A stretch of DNA of 64,000 nt from Paenibacillus_AB sp036577625. Lineage in GTDB: Bacteria > Bacillota > Bacilli > Paenibacillales > NBRC-103111. Shown here in pieces: positions 51,955-61,151 of this stretch. The stretch spans positions 1-64,000 of the forward strand of contig NZ_JARBDC010000069.1 in the NCBI RefSeq assembly GCF_036577625.1, written 5' to 3'. The notes beneath the pieces were generated by a model. That model had not been told where the DNA came from. It saw only the letters and a program-made list of their open reading frames with translations, and did no database searches. The position numbers and the translations under genes are program-made. The number at the start of each line of letters is the position of its first letter. Position 1 is the stretch's first letter.

Positions 51955-54267
51955 TCAATGCTCCGATCCGTTTCCCTCTTCTTCCGCCTTCTTCCGAAAC
52001 GCGCCCGGCGGCAAGCCGGTATATTGCTTGAACGTCCGGTTGAAATTTTGTACGTTCGAGTAATGAAGCCGCCCGGCGATTTCTTTAACCGGCATGTTCG
52101 TGCGGAGCAGCCAATCCTGCGCTTTCGTCATTCGCTCCCGGATCAAGTAGTCGGAGAAATGCTCCCCGGTTTTCTCTTTAAATAACCGGCTTAAATGCGA
52201 AACCGACATGCCGTACTGCCGGGCGATCCGCTGCAGATCGGCGTCCCATCCGTCATGCACATGCTGCAAGACGTATTGTACGGCCTTTTCTTGCCTTGAT
52301 ACCTGCGAGGTATCCAAATAGGCGGCGACGGAAGGAAAGACGGAGCTGGAGAGCCAATCGTGCACAGCGGAAAGCGTGTTTAAGCTGTGAAGCTTTTTAT
52401 GCAAATCCTCCGCAAAAATATCCCGCAGCTCGCAGCCATACTCATGCAAAAGCGAATCCAGTTCGACGAGCAAATAGTCGAAGATGCCGAACATCGTTTC
52501 CGGATTGGCGACGGATTCGCCGATTCGTCCGGCCAGCTTGGACAACAGCCCGTTCGCTTCCTCGACGCTGCCGCCGGTCAGATTCGTTAATATGCTCTTC
52601 TGAAGGCTGACGATTTCGCGGCCCGATTGGGCGATCGCCCGCTCCGTTTCCTGCTCGGTGATCGTCACGTTCGGTCCCATCAGAATCCGGTATGCGGAAA
52701 GCTCCGTAGCCTCCCTATACGCCTGCTTAATGCCGTAGTAGTTCTTATAGGAGCGGCTGACCGCCACGCTTACGGTAAATTTGAAATATTGCTCTGTGCC
52801 AAGCCGGATGTTCGCGGCGATCTCTCCCAGCTTCCGCTCCGTCTCTCCCTGCGCTTCGCTTCCGCCGGATTCGCCGATAATAAGCGCCACCTGACCCGGT
52901 TGCGTAGTCAAGGCCAGACAAGGGAGGACCGTTTCGCATATTTCCTCGGCCATTTTGCGCAGCGCGTATTGGATCAGGGACTGATCTTTCCCCTGGTAGT
53001 TTTCCGTAAGCACCGCGAAATCGTCAGCCGTTATGAGACAAACCCGGAATGAAGAGCCGTGCAGCGGCAGACCGAGCTGATCGCGTTTATTGCGGATTTC
53101 CGCATCCGTCATGTCCCCCCATAGCAAGTGGCGCGACAGATTTTCCTGCAGGGACGGCAGATCGGCGTGAATCCGGCTGCGCAAATGACGATTGTCGCGA
53201 ATCGTTTCGTTCAATACCGATTCCAGCATTTTCAGCCCGTCGGTGCCTTCCATACTGCCGGCATATTCCTCTGGCACCCGCTTGATCATACGTTCGATCG
53301 GAATATACAGCCTGTTCGACCCGGTCAGCGCGACAAGGATCCAGAAGGCGACGATCGCCCCGATAATCTCCCATGTTACTTTTTTGATAGCGGCGGAGCG
53401 CTGCGTCAATTCGGCCATCGGCGTCATCGCGATGATCGTCCAATCGTACGTTTTCAGCTTGAGCGACGACAGATGATACGCAACCCCGTCAATCCGAATC
53501 GGCCCGTCGAATCCTTGCGGGTTTTTCCAAAATTGATACAAATCCGTAGTCGAGGCCAGCTTCGCGCCTATATCTTTGTCGTTGCTGCTTATCATCACCC
53601 TGCCGTCCTTGTCCACGACCGCCATCCGTCCTCGATACTGCTCTTGCTCTTCGCTGTCGCCCAGCACTTTGGACAGCTCGTCGATGGAGACGTTCAGCAC
53701 CACGATTCCTTCCGTATAGTAGGAATGAAGCGGGATCGGACGGAACAGCATAAGCTCCTTGTTGTTGAACGTATTCGGCGTTACGACGAAAGGCGCGTTG
53801 CGGTTCGTTTGCGTATTTTGCATAATCGTTTCGTAGACGGATCGCGAATAAGGAATGGATTGATGGACGGAGGAGTAAACGTGATCGAACTTCTTATAGA
53901 TGAGCGTGACGTCGTAGCGGATGGGCGAAAAGTTCACCTGCTTGCGCAGCGTCTCCATCATATCCATCGTTTGGCTGACATCATTGCGGTCCGGCGGCCC
54001 CGATTCGACGGATCGCTCGACGGTAACGTTCGTGGCGATGGAAACGGCGTGAATGCCCAGATTTTCCATCAGATGGTTCAGCCGGTATTCGACCTGCTTG
54101 AGCAGCGTCTGGTGGTTGAGGTCGACTTCCTCTTGAATGCTCCGCGACGCGATCGACGAGGAGAGAAAGCCGACCAGCAGCACGGGAACCGCACTGATCG
54201 TGATGGAGTAGAGCGCCAGCTTTCTTTTGAACGATACCTTTGCGGACCATCCGCGTTTCCGTTTCAT
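51955..54267 (-). CDS. Membrane-anchored AraC-family regulator of the polysaccharide locus
   Basis: 770 residues. Membrane helix about 17-38, an extracytoplasmic Cache-like sensor (about 40-290: 'VLNVSIDELSKVLGD', 'MAVVDKDGRVMISSNDKDIG'), a second helix about 300-320 ('IIGAIVAFWILVAL'), then a cytosolic linker. A C-terminal AraC double helix-turn-helix follows (about 660-760: 'IARQYGMSVSHLSRLFKEKT', 'VKEIAGRLHYSNVQNFNRTF', 'YTGLPPGAFRKKAEE'). Proteins of this type are encoded next to lpl/ytc importers and turn them on in response to extracellular sugar or to the binding protein. GGAGGTATATTA precedes the ATG. Confidence 0.88.
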   Translation of the reverse strand: MKRKRGWSAKVSFKRKLALYSITISAVPVLLVGFLSSSIASRSIQEEVDLNHQTLLKQVEYRLNHLMENLGIHAVSIATNVTVERSVESGPPDRNDVSQTMDMMETLRKQVNFSPIRYDVTLIYKKFDHVYSSVHQSIPYSRSVYETIMQNTQTNRNAPFVVTPNTFNNKELMLFRPIPLHSYYTEGIVVLNVSIDELSKVLGDSEEQEQYRGRMAVVDKDGRVMISSNDKDIGAKLASTTDLYQFWKNPQGFDGPIRIDGVAYHLSSLKLKTYDWTIIAMTPMAELTQRSAAIKKVTWEIIGAIVAFWILVALTGSNRLYIPIERMIKRVPEEYAGSMEGTDGLKMLESVLNETIRDNRHLRSRIHADLPSLQENLSRHLLWGDMTDAEIRNKRDQLGLPLHGSSFRVCLITADDFAVLTENYQGKDQSLIQYALRKMAEEICETVLPCLALTTQPGQVALIIGESGGSEAQGETERKLGEIAANIRLGTEQYFKFTVSVAVSRSYKNYYGIKQAYREATELSAYRILMGPNVTITEQETERAIAQSGREIVSLQKSILTNLTGGSVEEANGLLSKLAGRIGESVANPETMFGIFDYLLVELDSLLHEYGCELRDIFAEDLHKKLHSLNTLSAVHDWLSSSVFPSVAAYLDTSQVSRQEKAVQYVLQHVHDGWDADLQRIARQYGMSVSHLSRLFKEKTGEHFSDYLIRERMTKAQDWLLRTNMPVKEIAGRLHYSNVQNFNRTFKQYTGLPPGAFRKKAEEEGNGSEH

Positions 54268-54705
54268 TAATATACCTCCAGGTTATATGGCGCTTGGACG
54301 CCTTTATTTTGCCAAAGCGATATCGGAAAAACGGTTACCTATCCGATGAAATGCCAATAACAGCTACCGGCTATATACCAATAACTGTATCATGAGGGCA
54401 ACTAGCCGCTTTCTATGAAAACGGCGGAAACCCGCGTAAAACCAACTATAGTTGGAGTTGGCCTACATTACAATAATCAAATTTGCTGCGGAAGCAAAAG
54501 ATGAGCATTCTGCGAAATAAAAGAAAAACCGGCGGTAATTTAAAAAAAACGGTCCGAAAATCACGGACGTTCCCTTTGGTGCTTGGCTGTATATGTTTGC
54601 GCGTGTGGAAAATAGGAGGTCGGGGCTTTCAATCGCTCTCGCAATCCTGTCATTGTATTCAGGGTGCGACGGCTACTTTACTCAACCTTAGCGGCCGCGA
54701 AAGAC
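54268..54705. other. Gene-free stretch with a 14-bp palindrome
   Basis: No convincing gene. CCAACTATAGTTGG (54442-54455) is a perfect palindrome, and CCAATAAC occurs twice (about 54353 and 54380). These could be regulatory for the AraC gene. A plus-strand open frame at 54483-54746 has no homology-like character and overlaps the phosphoesterase remnant. Confidence 0.3.
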
Positions 54706-55060
54706 TCATTCAGGAACCCGTCCCCCTGAACACATTAACGCCGTAACGAACATAAACTTTCTGGAGCTTTTCAAGATAAACGGCTTTCGTTCAGGCGCAT
54801 TACCCACATCGTCATGGTTGCCGAATACCGCAGCCCATACAAGTCCGCGCTCCTCAACGGCGGCAACGGCTTGGCGATATGCGGACACGCCGTCCGAACA
54901 ACACTTCCCGTATATCGTATCGCCTGTAAATACGACCAAATCCGGCTTTTCGGCATCCAGTACCAACTCCATCAGCCGCCTGCTCAGGCCGTCTTTCTCG
55001 TCGCCGCTCTCTCCCCAGTGGACATCCCTGCCGCCGTATGACCAAACACCACTGCGACAG
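54706..55060 (-). pseudogene. Remnant of a calcineurin-like metallophosphoesterase
   Basis: The minus-strand frame reads 'DVHWGESGDEKDGLSRRLME', 'AEKPDLVVFTGDTIYG', 'YRQAVAAVEERGLVWAAVFG' and 'NHDDVG'. D-x-H, GD and GNHD are the metallophosphoesterase metal-binding motifs, in a layout typical of secreted purple-acid-phosphatase-like proteins. There is no start region and the frame degenerates after GNHD. Normal proteins of this group exceed 280 residues, so it is a truncated relic. Confidence 0.7.
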
Positions 55061-55241
55061 AATTCCCGTGTGGTGCGGTCGTGCGGAAAAACGTCCGGAT
55101 TTCCGTTTACGAATGATTATAATGCGGATAATATCGACTTTGAGGCAAGGCAAGCGATAAAAGGTCGATCGGCAAAGGGGAAACGGCTAAGATGAAGCTG
55201 AAGTTGAAAAGCTATAGCGGCGTCATCAAAGGGACGCGCGG

Positions 55242-55376
55242 CGGCAGTACGCAGGGCGCGATAAAGCTCGGCTAGGCGGGGCGGCAAGCGGGACTGCGGC
55301 AATGGATGCGCGGCGGCAGCGTACGGAGCGAGTCGGCAGCACGCTGGGCGCGATAAAGCGCGGCTAGGCGGGGCGG
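55242..55376 (+). repeat. Two 43-bp direct repeats downstream of the ABC exporter
   Basis: CGGCAGTACGCAGGGCGCGA and following bases (55242-55284) recur at 55334-55376 with three mismatches, 92 bases apart, in a gene-free stretch (55061-55432). A GC-rich hairpin (GCGGCGCTGCGCCGC on the minus strand) nearer the exporter stop may act as a weak terminator. The period is not codon-related to any gene. Confidence 0.6.
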
Positions 55377-55432
55377 TAGGCGGCAAAGCGGAACTGCGGC
55401 GGCGCAGCGCCGCTTGTCGGCTGCCGTTAGCG

Positions 55433-57262
55433 CTAACCGCGATACCACTCCGCCTGCGCGCGAAACATCGCCGCATACGCCCCGTCCGCCGCCATCAGCG
55501 ATGCATGCGTCCCTTCTTCGGCGATCCGCCCGTCCCGCAGGACGACGATCCGGTCCGCGAAGCGGGCCCAGCCGAGCCGGTGCGACACGAACAGCGTCGT
55601 CCGGCCTTTCGCCAGCTCGCGAAAGGAGCGGTACAGCGCCGCCTCGTGCTGCGGATCGAGCGCGGCCGTCGGCTCGTCGAGCACGAGCAGCTTCGCTTCC
55701 CGGAGCGCGGCGCGGGCGATCGCGAGGCGCTGCCATTGGCCGCCGCTCATGTTGCGCCCGCCGTCCGCCAGCAGCCCTACGCGGTCGTCGAGACCGGCGG
55801 GCGGGCGCTCGAGCGACTCGGCGCCGGCCGTCCGCAGCGCGCGGCGCAGCGCTTCGTCGTCGGCCGCCGCCTCCGGCAGGCCGAAGGCGACGTTGTCGCG
55901 CAGCGTCGTCTCGTAGCGCACGAAATCTTGAAACGCCGCGGAGACGGACCGACGCAGCAGCTCCGGCTCGAGCTCGGCATAATCCGCCCCATCCCACATG
56001 ATGCGGCCGCCGGTCGGGCGGTACAGGCCGAGCAGCAGCTTGACGAGCGTGCTTTTTCCTGCCCCGTTTTCTCCGACAAGAGCTACCGTTTCTCCCGGAT
56101 TCAGCGTCATCCGAATTTGGCGCAGCGCCGGCGACGAAGATCCGGCGTACGCGAACGATACGTCCTGCAGCACGATTCGCCCGTCCGCCCCGGATGCGGC
56201 GAGTCGTTGCGAGGATGCCTCCTCTCCTCGACCGGGCCGCGTCCCGCCCGCCGCCATCGGCTCCCGCAAAAATTCGGCCAGGTCGACGACTTTGGCGCTC
56301 TGGATATACATTTTCCCGATCGGGAAAGCCATTCTGCCGGATATGCCGTACGCCTGCCGCATCGCCTGAAAGACGACGACGATCGTTCCGGCGGTCATGC
56401 CGCCGTCCTTCAGCTGCAGCGCCATCCAGACGAGCGCACCGAACAGTCCGGCGATTTGTACGCACGAGACGACGATGCCCCGCCGAATTTCCCGCCGGTT
56501 CGCGTTGCCGCGCAGCTCAAGCGAATGCAGCATGCCTTTCGCGAATTTGCCGGTCAAATAGCCGATCGAACCGGAGACGCGCATATCCCGCACCGTCTCG
56601 GGCCTGGCGATCGTTTCGCGCAAATAATCCGACTCGCGTCCGCTCCGCGTCAACTCCCGGTTCAGCCGCCGCTTTACGATATCCGACTCGAGACGGATCG
56701 CCAGCGAAACGGCGAAGACGACGGCGAGCAGCAAGGAGACGAGCAGCGAAGCCATGCAGGCGACCGCCAGCAGTCCGAACAGCTCGCACGACAGCCGGAA
56801 AGCGGTGACGGCGTTTTGCAATACGCCGAACAAGTCGTCCCCCGCTACCGCCCGGGCCCGCTGCAGCCGGTCGTAATAGCCGGCGTCGTCCATCCGTTCC
56901 AGCGGCACGCGGGCTGCCCGGTCGTGCACTTCGGATTGGACGAGCATCGTCGCTTTGCCGCGAAACGCCGTATCGGCGACAGCCTGAAGCGACTCTGCGA
57001 CGACGCGCAGCAATGCGAAGCCGACGTAAAGGGCGAGCGGCGGCAGTGCGGCTGCAAACGCCTCGGACCAATCCCGGCCGGCGATGCCCGCGGCGAATAG
57101 ATCGATCAACCGCTTTTGCGCCGCGTACAGCGGAACGACCGATGCGCCGAGCAGAAGCGGCAACGCGAGCCACAGCGAAGCAAGCGCCGGCATTTGCCGA
57201 CAAACGGTTCCGAGCAGCGGAACCGTCCCCCGCGCGATCGCTCCGAGCGAATTCGATTTCAT
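55433..57262 (-). CDS. ABC exporter half-transporter, consensus ATPase site
   Basis: 609 residues. The membrane domain (about 1-330, six helices) is followed by an ATP-binding domain with Walker A GENGAGKST, signature MSGGQWQRLAIARA and Walker B 'LLVLDEPTAALD', with the H-loop in 'LFVSHRLG'. Starts at ATG 57262 with GGGGGG upstream; an earlier ATG at 57286 lies inside the preceding gene. The upstream gene ends 16 bases before, encoding a partner with a degenerate signature, so the two probably form a heterodimeric exporter of a peptide or lipid. Substrate unknown. Confidence 0.87.
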   Translation of the reverse strand: MKSNSLGAIARGTVPLLGTVCRQMPALASLWLALPLLLGASVVPLYAAQKRLIDLFAAGIAGRDWSEAFAAALPPLALYVGFALLRVVAESLQAVADTAFRGKATMLVQSEVHDRAARVPLERMDDAGYYDRLQRARAVAGDDLFGVLQNAVTAFRLSCELFGLLAVACMASLLVSLLLAVVFAVSLAIRLESDIVKRRLNRELTRSGRESDYLRETIARPETVRDMRVSGSIGYLTGKFAKGMLHSLELRGNANRREIRRGIVVSCVQIAGLFGALVWMALQLKDGGMTAGTIVVVFQAMRQAYGISGRMAFPIGKMYIQSAKVVDLAEFLREPMAAGGTRPGRGEEASSQRLAASGADGRIVLQDVSFAYAGSSSPALRQIRMTLNPGETVALVGENGAGKSTLVKLLLGLYRPTGGRIMWDGADYAELEPELLRRSVSAAFQDFVRYETTLRDNVAFGLPEAAADDEALRRALRTAGAESLERPPAGLDDRVGLLADGGRNMSGGQWQRLAIARAALREAKLLVLDEPTAALDPQHEAALYRSFRELAKGRTTLFVSHRLGWARFADRIVVLRDGRIAEEGTHASLMAADGAYAAMFRAQAEWYRG

Positions 57263-57278
57263 CGGCTCGTCCCCCCTT

Positions 57279-59027
57279 TTACGCATACCACGACGCTTGC
57301 ATCCGGAACATCCTCGCGTACTCGCCGCCTCTCGCCATAAGCTGCTCGTGCGTGCCTTGCTCTACCGCTTTCCCGTCCTTCATGACGACGATCCGGTCGG
57401 CCAGCTTGGCCGCCCCGAGCCTGTGGGTGACGAGCAGCGCCGCCTTTCCCTCCGTAACGCGCATAAACGTTTCGAACGCTTCCTTCTCCGCCATAGGGTC
57501 GAGCGCAGCCGTCGGCTCGTCGAAAAAAACGAAGCCGGCCCTTCGCAGCAGCAGCCGCGCGGTAACGATTTTTTGCCATTCGCCGCCCGACGGCTCGAAG
57601 CCGCCGAACGGCGCGCCGATCGGCGCGTCCAATTCAAGGCGCCTGCTGCCGGCTTGGCGGAGCGCGGCGAGCAAAGCGTCGTCGTCCCCGATGGCGGACA
57701 GGTCGCCGAGCGCCACGTTTTCCCGCAGCGTTACGTACAGCTTGGCGAAGTCCTGAAAAACCGCCGACAAGCCTCCCCCTTCGTCCGCCCCCGACAGCCG
57801 CTTTCCGTCGCCGTCCATCCAGACGACTTCTCCCGCGGTCGGCGCGTACAAACCGGTCAGCAGCTTGACGAGCGTCGACTTGCCCGAACCGTTTTCCCCG
57901 ACCAGCGCGATCCTGCAGCCCGGCGGAATCGTCAGACCGACCCCGTCGATCGTATTTCGCGCCGCCCCCGGATAACGAAACTCGAGGCCGTCTGCCCGCA
58001 GCTGCAAGCCGCTCTGCGCCGCCTTTCTACGTATACCTTGCCGATGTTCGCGAGCGTCCTCGTCCAGCGCCTCGTACGCCCGGTAATCTTCCCATCTCAT
58101 TCGCTGCGTTCGCATGGCCGCGCCTTGGGCGATCAGATCGGAGACGCGCGAAACGAGCACGGAAGCGCTTAAAAACAGCAGCGAAAAGTCGCCGGCGCTC
58201 CATTCGGCCGCGCCCGGCAGCAGCGCGAGCAGCGAGACGAGCAGGCCGAGGGCGACCGCGGTAAACGAACCCGGCCCGAGCTTCCGCAGCTCGGCGGAGC
58301 GGACCGCCGTGCCGGTTACGCGAAGCTGCCGCTCGCCGATCCGTCTCCACCGGCCGGCGAGCAGCTCGCCCAGGCCGAACAGGCGAATTTCTTTGGCCGC
58401 CTCGCGGCTTGTCAGCAGCTTGCCGTAATAAGCGGCCTGCAGCCGATCCGGCGTAAGCTTGCGCGCCGCTTCTTCGACGATTTCCGCCGCGCGGCCTGCC
58501 GTTCGCGCCATAAGCAGCCCCGATACGCAAACGGCCGCTGCGGGCACCCACATGCCGTAAACCAGCAGCACGCCCAGCAATGCTGCGGTATGCGCAATCG
58601 ATTGCAGCAGCTGGATGCCCGTATGGTACGCGTCGTGAAACGATACTTGCGTAGCCCGTTCGCGCATCCGTTGAACGAGCGGAGACTCGACGGCGGCAAG
58701 CGGCAGTCTTTCCGTTTTTTGCAAAATGCGCCGCTGCCCTTCCGCGGTCCCGATTTCCTGCAGCCGCGTTTGCGCCATCGGCATCGGCACGCCCAGCGCA
58801 ATGTTGCCTGCGACCATCAGCAACGCGAGCCACGCCGCCGCCTCGACGACAGGCCCGATCGGCTCGGGCGCCGACCAGCCTTGAACGCGGTCGATCAGCG
58901 TTTTGACGAGCCACAGCTCGGCCGGCATGATCGGCAGCGAGAGCAGCGCGGTCGCCGCCAGGACGAGCACCGGCTTTTTTTCCAGACGGTACAGCATGGC
59001 CGCCGCATCCCGAAAGCATCGAATCAA
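57279..59027 (-). CDS. ABC exporter half-transporter, degenerate signature motif
   Basis: 582 residues with six membrane helices and an ATPase domain. Walker A GENGSGKST and Walker B 'FVFFDEPTAALDP' are intact, but the signature reads EPSGGEWQKI instead of LSGGQ. In heterodimeric exporters one of the two composite sites is usually degenerate, and this fits. The first in-frame start is TTG 59027 with a poor ribosome binding site (GGAGG is 16 bases away); an ATG ten codons later is an alternative. Transcribed before its partner. No regulator or kinase genes adjoin. Confidence 0.85.
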   Translation of the reverse strand: MIRCFRDAAAMLYRLEKKPVLVLAATALLSLPIMPAELWLVKTLIDRVQGWSAPEPIGPVVEAAAWLALLMVAGNIALGVPMPMAQTRLQEIGTAEGQRRILQKTERLPLAAVESPLVQRMRERATQVSFHDAYHTGIQLLQSIAHTAALLGVLLVYGMWVPAAAVCVSGLLMARTAGRAAEIVEEAARKLTPDRLQAAYYGKLLTSREAAKEIRLFGLGELLAGRWRRIGERQLRVTGTAVRSAELRKLGPGSFTAVALGLLVSLLALLPGAAEWSAGDFSLLFLSASVLVSRVSDLIAQGAAMRTQRMRWEDYRAYEALDEDAREHRQGIRRKAAQSGLQLRADGLEFRYPGAARNTIDGVGLTIPPGCRIALVGENGSGKSTLVKLLTGLYAPTAGEVVWMDGDGKRLSGADEGGGLSAVFQDFAKLYVTLRENVALGDLSAIGDDDALLAALRQAGSRRLELDAPIGAPFGGFEPSGGEWQKIVTARLLLRRAGFVFFDEPTAALDPMAEKEAFETFMRVTEGKAALLVTHRLGAAKLADRIVVMKDGKAVEQGTHEQLMARGGEYARMFRMQASWYA

Positions 59028-59109
59028 TCCCGTTATCGTCCATCCTCCGTTCGTGGGAAGCCGTGCGGCCGATACGCCGCGTCAGGCATCCGATTCAAAA
59101 GCTTTACCA

Positions 59110-59772
59110 TTATAATTTCGCACGCTCGCGAACGGCCACGGAAAAAACCGCTGAAACGATTCTTTCTGGCGCCGTGCGGACGCCTGTTCGATCCGGCGCA
59201 TCTTCATAATCGAGCAGGCGTCCGTTATCGTTCCATTGACCGTACATTTTATTTTCTTTCGTGTTTGATATAAATTTGTCTAATCTGCTCTTAAACAATT
59301 GCGGCTCATTTTTATTGCTTTGAATCGTATCGATCCGAACCCTTCTATACAGGGCCGGAAATGCCAAAAAATTTTCATATGTTTGCCTATCCTCCTTGAG
59401 CCTTTGCTCTATCACGCTATCGATTTTAAAAGAATCGAGGTCCATATCGGGAAGCACCTTTCTTCCTTCGTCTCTCATTAATCCCAGCTTTTCGAGGCGG
59501 CGGACACGTTCTTTGTTCAATTCGGTCCATGAGCTTTTTTTGCTTCTGGGAGACAGTCTTTGCGCCTGCCCGGTTTCGGATATTTTCTTTTTGACTCCGT
59601 CAATCCACCCGAAGCACAAACACTCTTCGACCGCGTCCAAATAAAGCAGCGTATCCGGGCTTGGCTTCATGCTGACGACTACCCAGCAACATTTTTCCGT
59701 CTTTCCGTTTTCCTGCAGCCATACCCTTAATGCTTCTCTCGTTTTAACTGTAATCAGATTTTCGAGTTCCAT
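59110..59772 (-). CDS. YdeI/OmpD-associated family protein
   Basis: 220 residues. 'ALRVWLQENGKTEKCCWVVV', 'LDAVEECLCFGWIDGVKKKI', 'QRLSPRSKKSSWTELNKERV' and 'FLAFPALYRRVRIDTIQSNK' are the characteristic blocks of this small family. It is annotated as bacteriocin-protection or YdeI-like, but its biochemical role is not established. The last 25 residues, after 'YGQWNDNGRLLDYED', go beyond the usual end. More AT-rich than the flanking ABC genes, suggesting transfer. AAAGGGGTTG precedes the ATG. Confidence 0.82.
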   Translation of the reverse strand: MELENLITVKTREALRVWLQENGKTEKCCWVVVSMKPSPDTLLYLDAVEECLCFGWIDGVKKKISETGQAQRLSPRSKKSSWTELNKERVRRLEKLGLMRDEGRKVLPDMDLDSFKIDSVIEQRLKEDRQTYENFLAFPALYRRVRIDTIQSNKNEPQLFKSRLDKFISNTKENKMYGQWNDNGRLLDYEDAPDRTGVRTAPERIVSAVFSVAVRERAKL

Positions 59773-59824
59773 AGATTAGTTACAACCCCTTTCTATATTC
59801 GGAGAGTGACTATTTTCGTTCGTA

Positions 59825-60355
59825 ATGCGCCAATTATACAGGAATACGTTCTATAAACTGCCCGACGGCGGCTGGAATTGCGAGGCGTCGAACGGCTCGA
59901 CGCGATCGTCGTTCAACACCACGATCTGCGTGTCGGAGGCGCTGCTCGAGCACGAACGGGCCGGCGGGGGCAGTCCGGCTGTGATCGCAGCCCGCCTTCG
60001 CGGACAGAATACTTGCTCGAGCGCCGACTTTTCCGGCGGCGGTCGACCGGCGAGGCGATCGAGCGGGATCGCAAGGGCGGCGCGGCGTGGACGCGATTCG
60101 CCTTCCCGACGTGGTGGCATTACGACGTGCTGCGGGGGCTCGATTACTTGCGCGGCGCCGGCGTCACGCCCGACGAAAGGTCGCCGAGGCGATCGAGCTG
60201 GTCGCCTCGAAGCGCGATGACGACGGGAGATGGCCGCTCGAGACCCGGTACCCCGGCGTGATGCCGATCGAGATCGACGAGGGCGTGGGCCGGCCGAGCC
60301 GGTGGAACACGCTGCGCGCCTTACGGGTATTGAACTGGTATTCGGCGCATCGCTA
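59825..60355 (+). pseudogene. Frameshifted prenyltransferase/squalene-cyclase-repeat protein remnant
   Basis: Three frames join in order. First, 'KLPDGGWNCEASNGSTRSSF' and 'NTTICVSEALLEHERAG' (59825-59985). Second, 'EYLLERRLFRRRSTGEAIER', 'FAFPTWWHYDVLRGLDYLRG' and 'GVTPDER' (to about 60180). Third, 'VAEAIELVASKRDDDGRWPL' and 'WNTLRALRVLNWYSAHR' ending at 60355. DGGWNCE, FPTWWHYDVLRGLDYL and DGRWPL are repeats of the cyclase-like alpha/alpha toroid proteins. Two frameshifts and no start mean it is dead. The rest of 59773-60535 holds no gene. Confidence 0.75.
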
Positions 60356-60398
60356 AAGCGGGTGCCGACGAATGAGAGCATGCCGTCATCCGAGCGAC

Positions 60399-60427
60399 AG
60401 GGGCTGTCTCCATTAGATACAGCCCCT
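60399..60427. terminator. Hairpin after the cyclase-like remnant
   Basis: AGGGGCTGT and ACAGCCCCT (9-bp perfect stem, 11-base loop), followed by TCC; a weak or former terminator. Confidence 0.4.
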
Positions 60428-60535
60428 TCCTCCGGTCCGATCCGCGGCATTACCCGCTTCGGTTAATAAGAAGCAATCCGGAACCGTTTTGCTTCGATTC
60501 AGGACTTTTTCGGCATCCGCGGGGCTACCATCGGA

Positions 60536-61066
60536 TCAGGATGGCTCCATGATCTCGCTCGTTACCGCATGTTCCTGATACCAAAAATGCGAATAATCGT
60601 TCATGGCGGAGGCGTAGCCCAGCTGACGCAGCATGGTGGAAACATTGCCCCGGTGATACGTCCCGTGATTGACCAGATGAAGCACCATTTCCGATAAGCG
60701 CGTTTGGCGGATTCCGGCGAACGGATTGTCAAGCAGAACGGTTTGCTCCAAATCGCCTTGGCTTCGGAACCATCCTCTGTACTGTTCGGCTAATTCGTCA
60801 AAGGTTTTAGCGTATTCATCCGCAGAATTCAAAACGCTCGCATTGAGCGGTATGCATGCTTGCAGCGCCTCGGGCATACCGGTGCCTGTTAAAACCAGAT
60901 ACCACATTTTATCGACCGCATACATATGACTGAAGGCATGGGCGATGGTGGGAAACGAGCTGTTCACTTCTTGACTGAGCACGGAGGGCGGGAGTTCCTT
61001 GATTCTCCCCAGGATCGTTTGAGTAGCCCAGGCGTGATAGCTATACATGACTTCCGGATGGTTCAT
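60536..61066 (-). CDS. DinB family protein
   Basis: 176 residues of a DinB-like four-helix bundle. Metal-ligand histidines are in 'HAFSHMYAVDKMWY' and 'HLVNHGTYHRGNVS'. This superfamily includes thiol-dependent transferases of bacillithiol or mycothiol metabolism and damage-inducible proteins. Start 61066 (MNHPEVMYSYHAW) is preceded by AAAGGAGA; the frame is open up to 61159 but that part is not family-like. It lies 85 bases downstream of a WYL regulator on the same strand, a common pairing, so it is probably regulated by it. Confidence 0.85.
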   Translation of the reverse strand: MNHPEVMYSYHAWATQTILGRIKELPPSVLSQEVNSSFPTIAHAFSHMYAVDKMWYLVLTGTGMPEALQACIPLNASVLNSADEYAKTFDELAEQYRGWFRSQGDLEQTVLLDNPFAGIRQTRLSEMVLHLVNHGTYHRGNVSTMLRQLGYASAMNDYSHFWYQEHAVTSEIMEPS

Positions 61067-61151
61067 CGTTCGCGTCGTCTCCTTTTCGCTTGCGATAGAT
61101 TTGATTTTGTTCCTGTTGTAATAATAAAACAAGATATATGACAACAGTCCG

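Noticed and set aside
54483..54746. Plus-strand 87-codon open frame
   Set aside because: No plausible ribosome binding site or protein-like features, and it overlaps the phosphoesterase relic.
55272..56465. Long alternative frames across the ABC exporter, such as an arginine-rich 397-codon one
   Set aside because: They are out-of-frame shadows of the ABC genes in GC-rich DNA, with arginine/alanine-rich nonsense composition.
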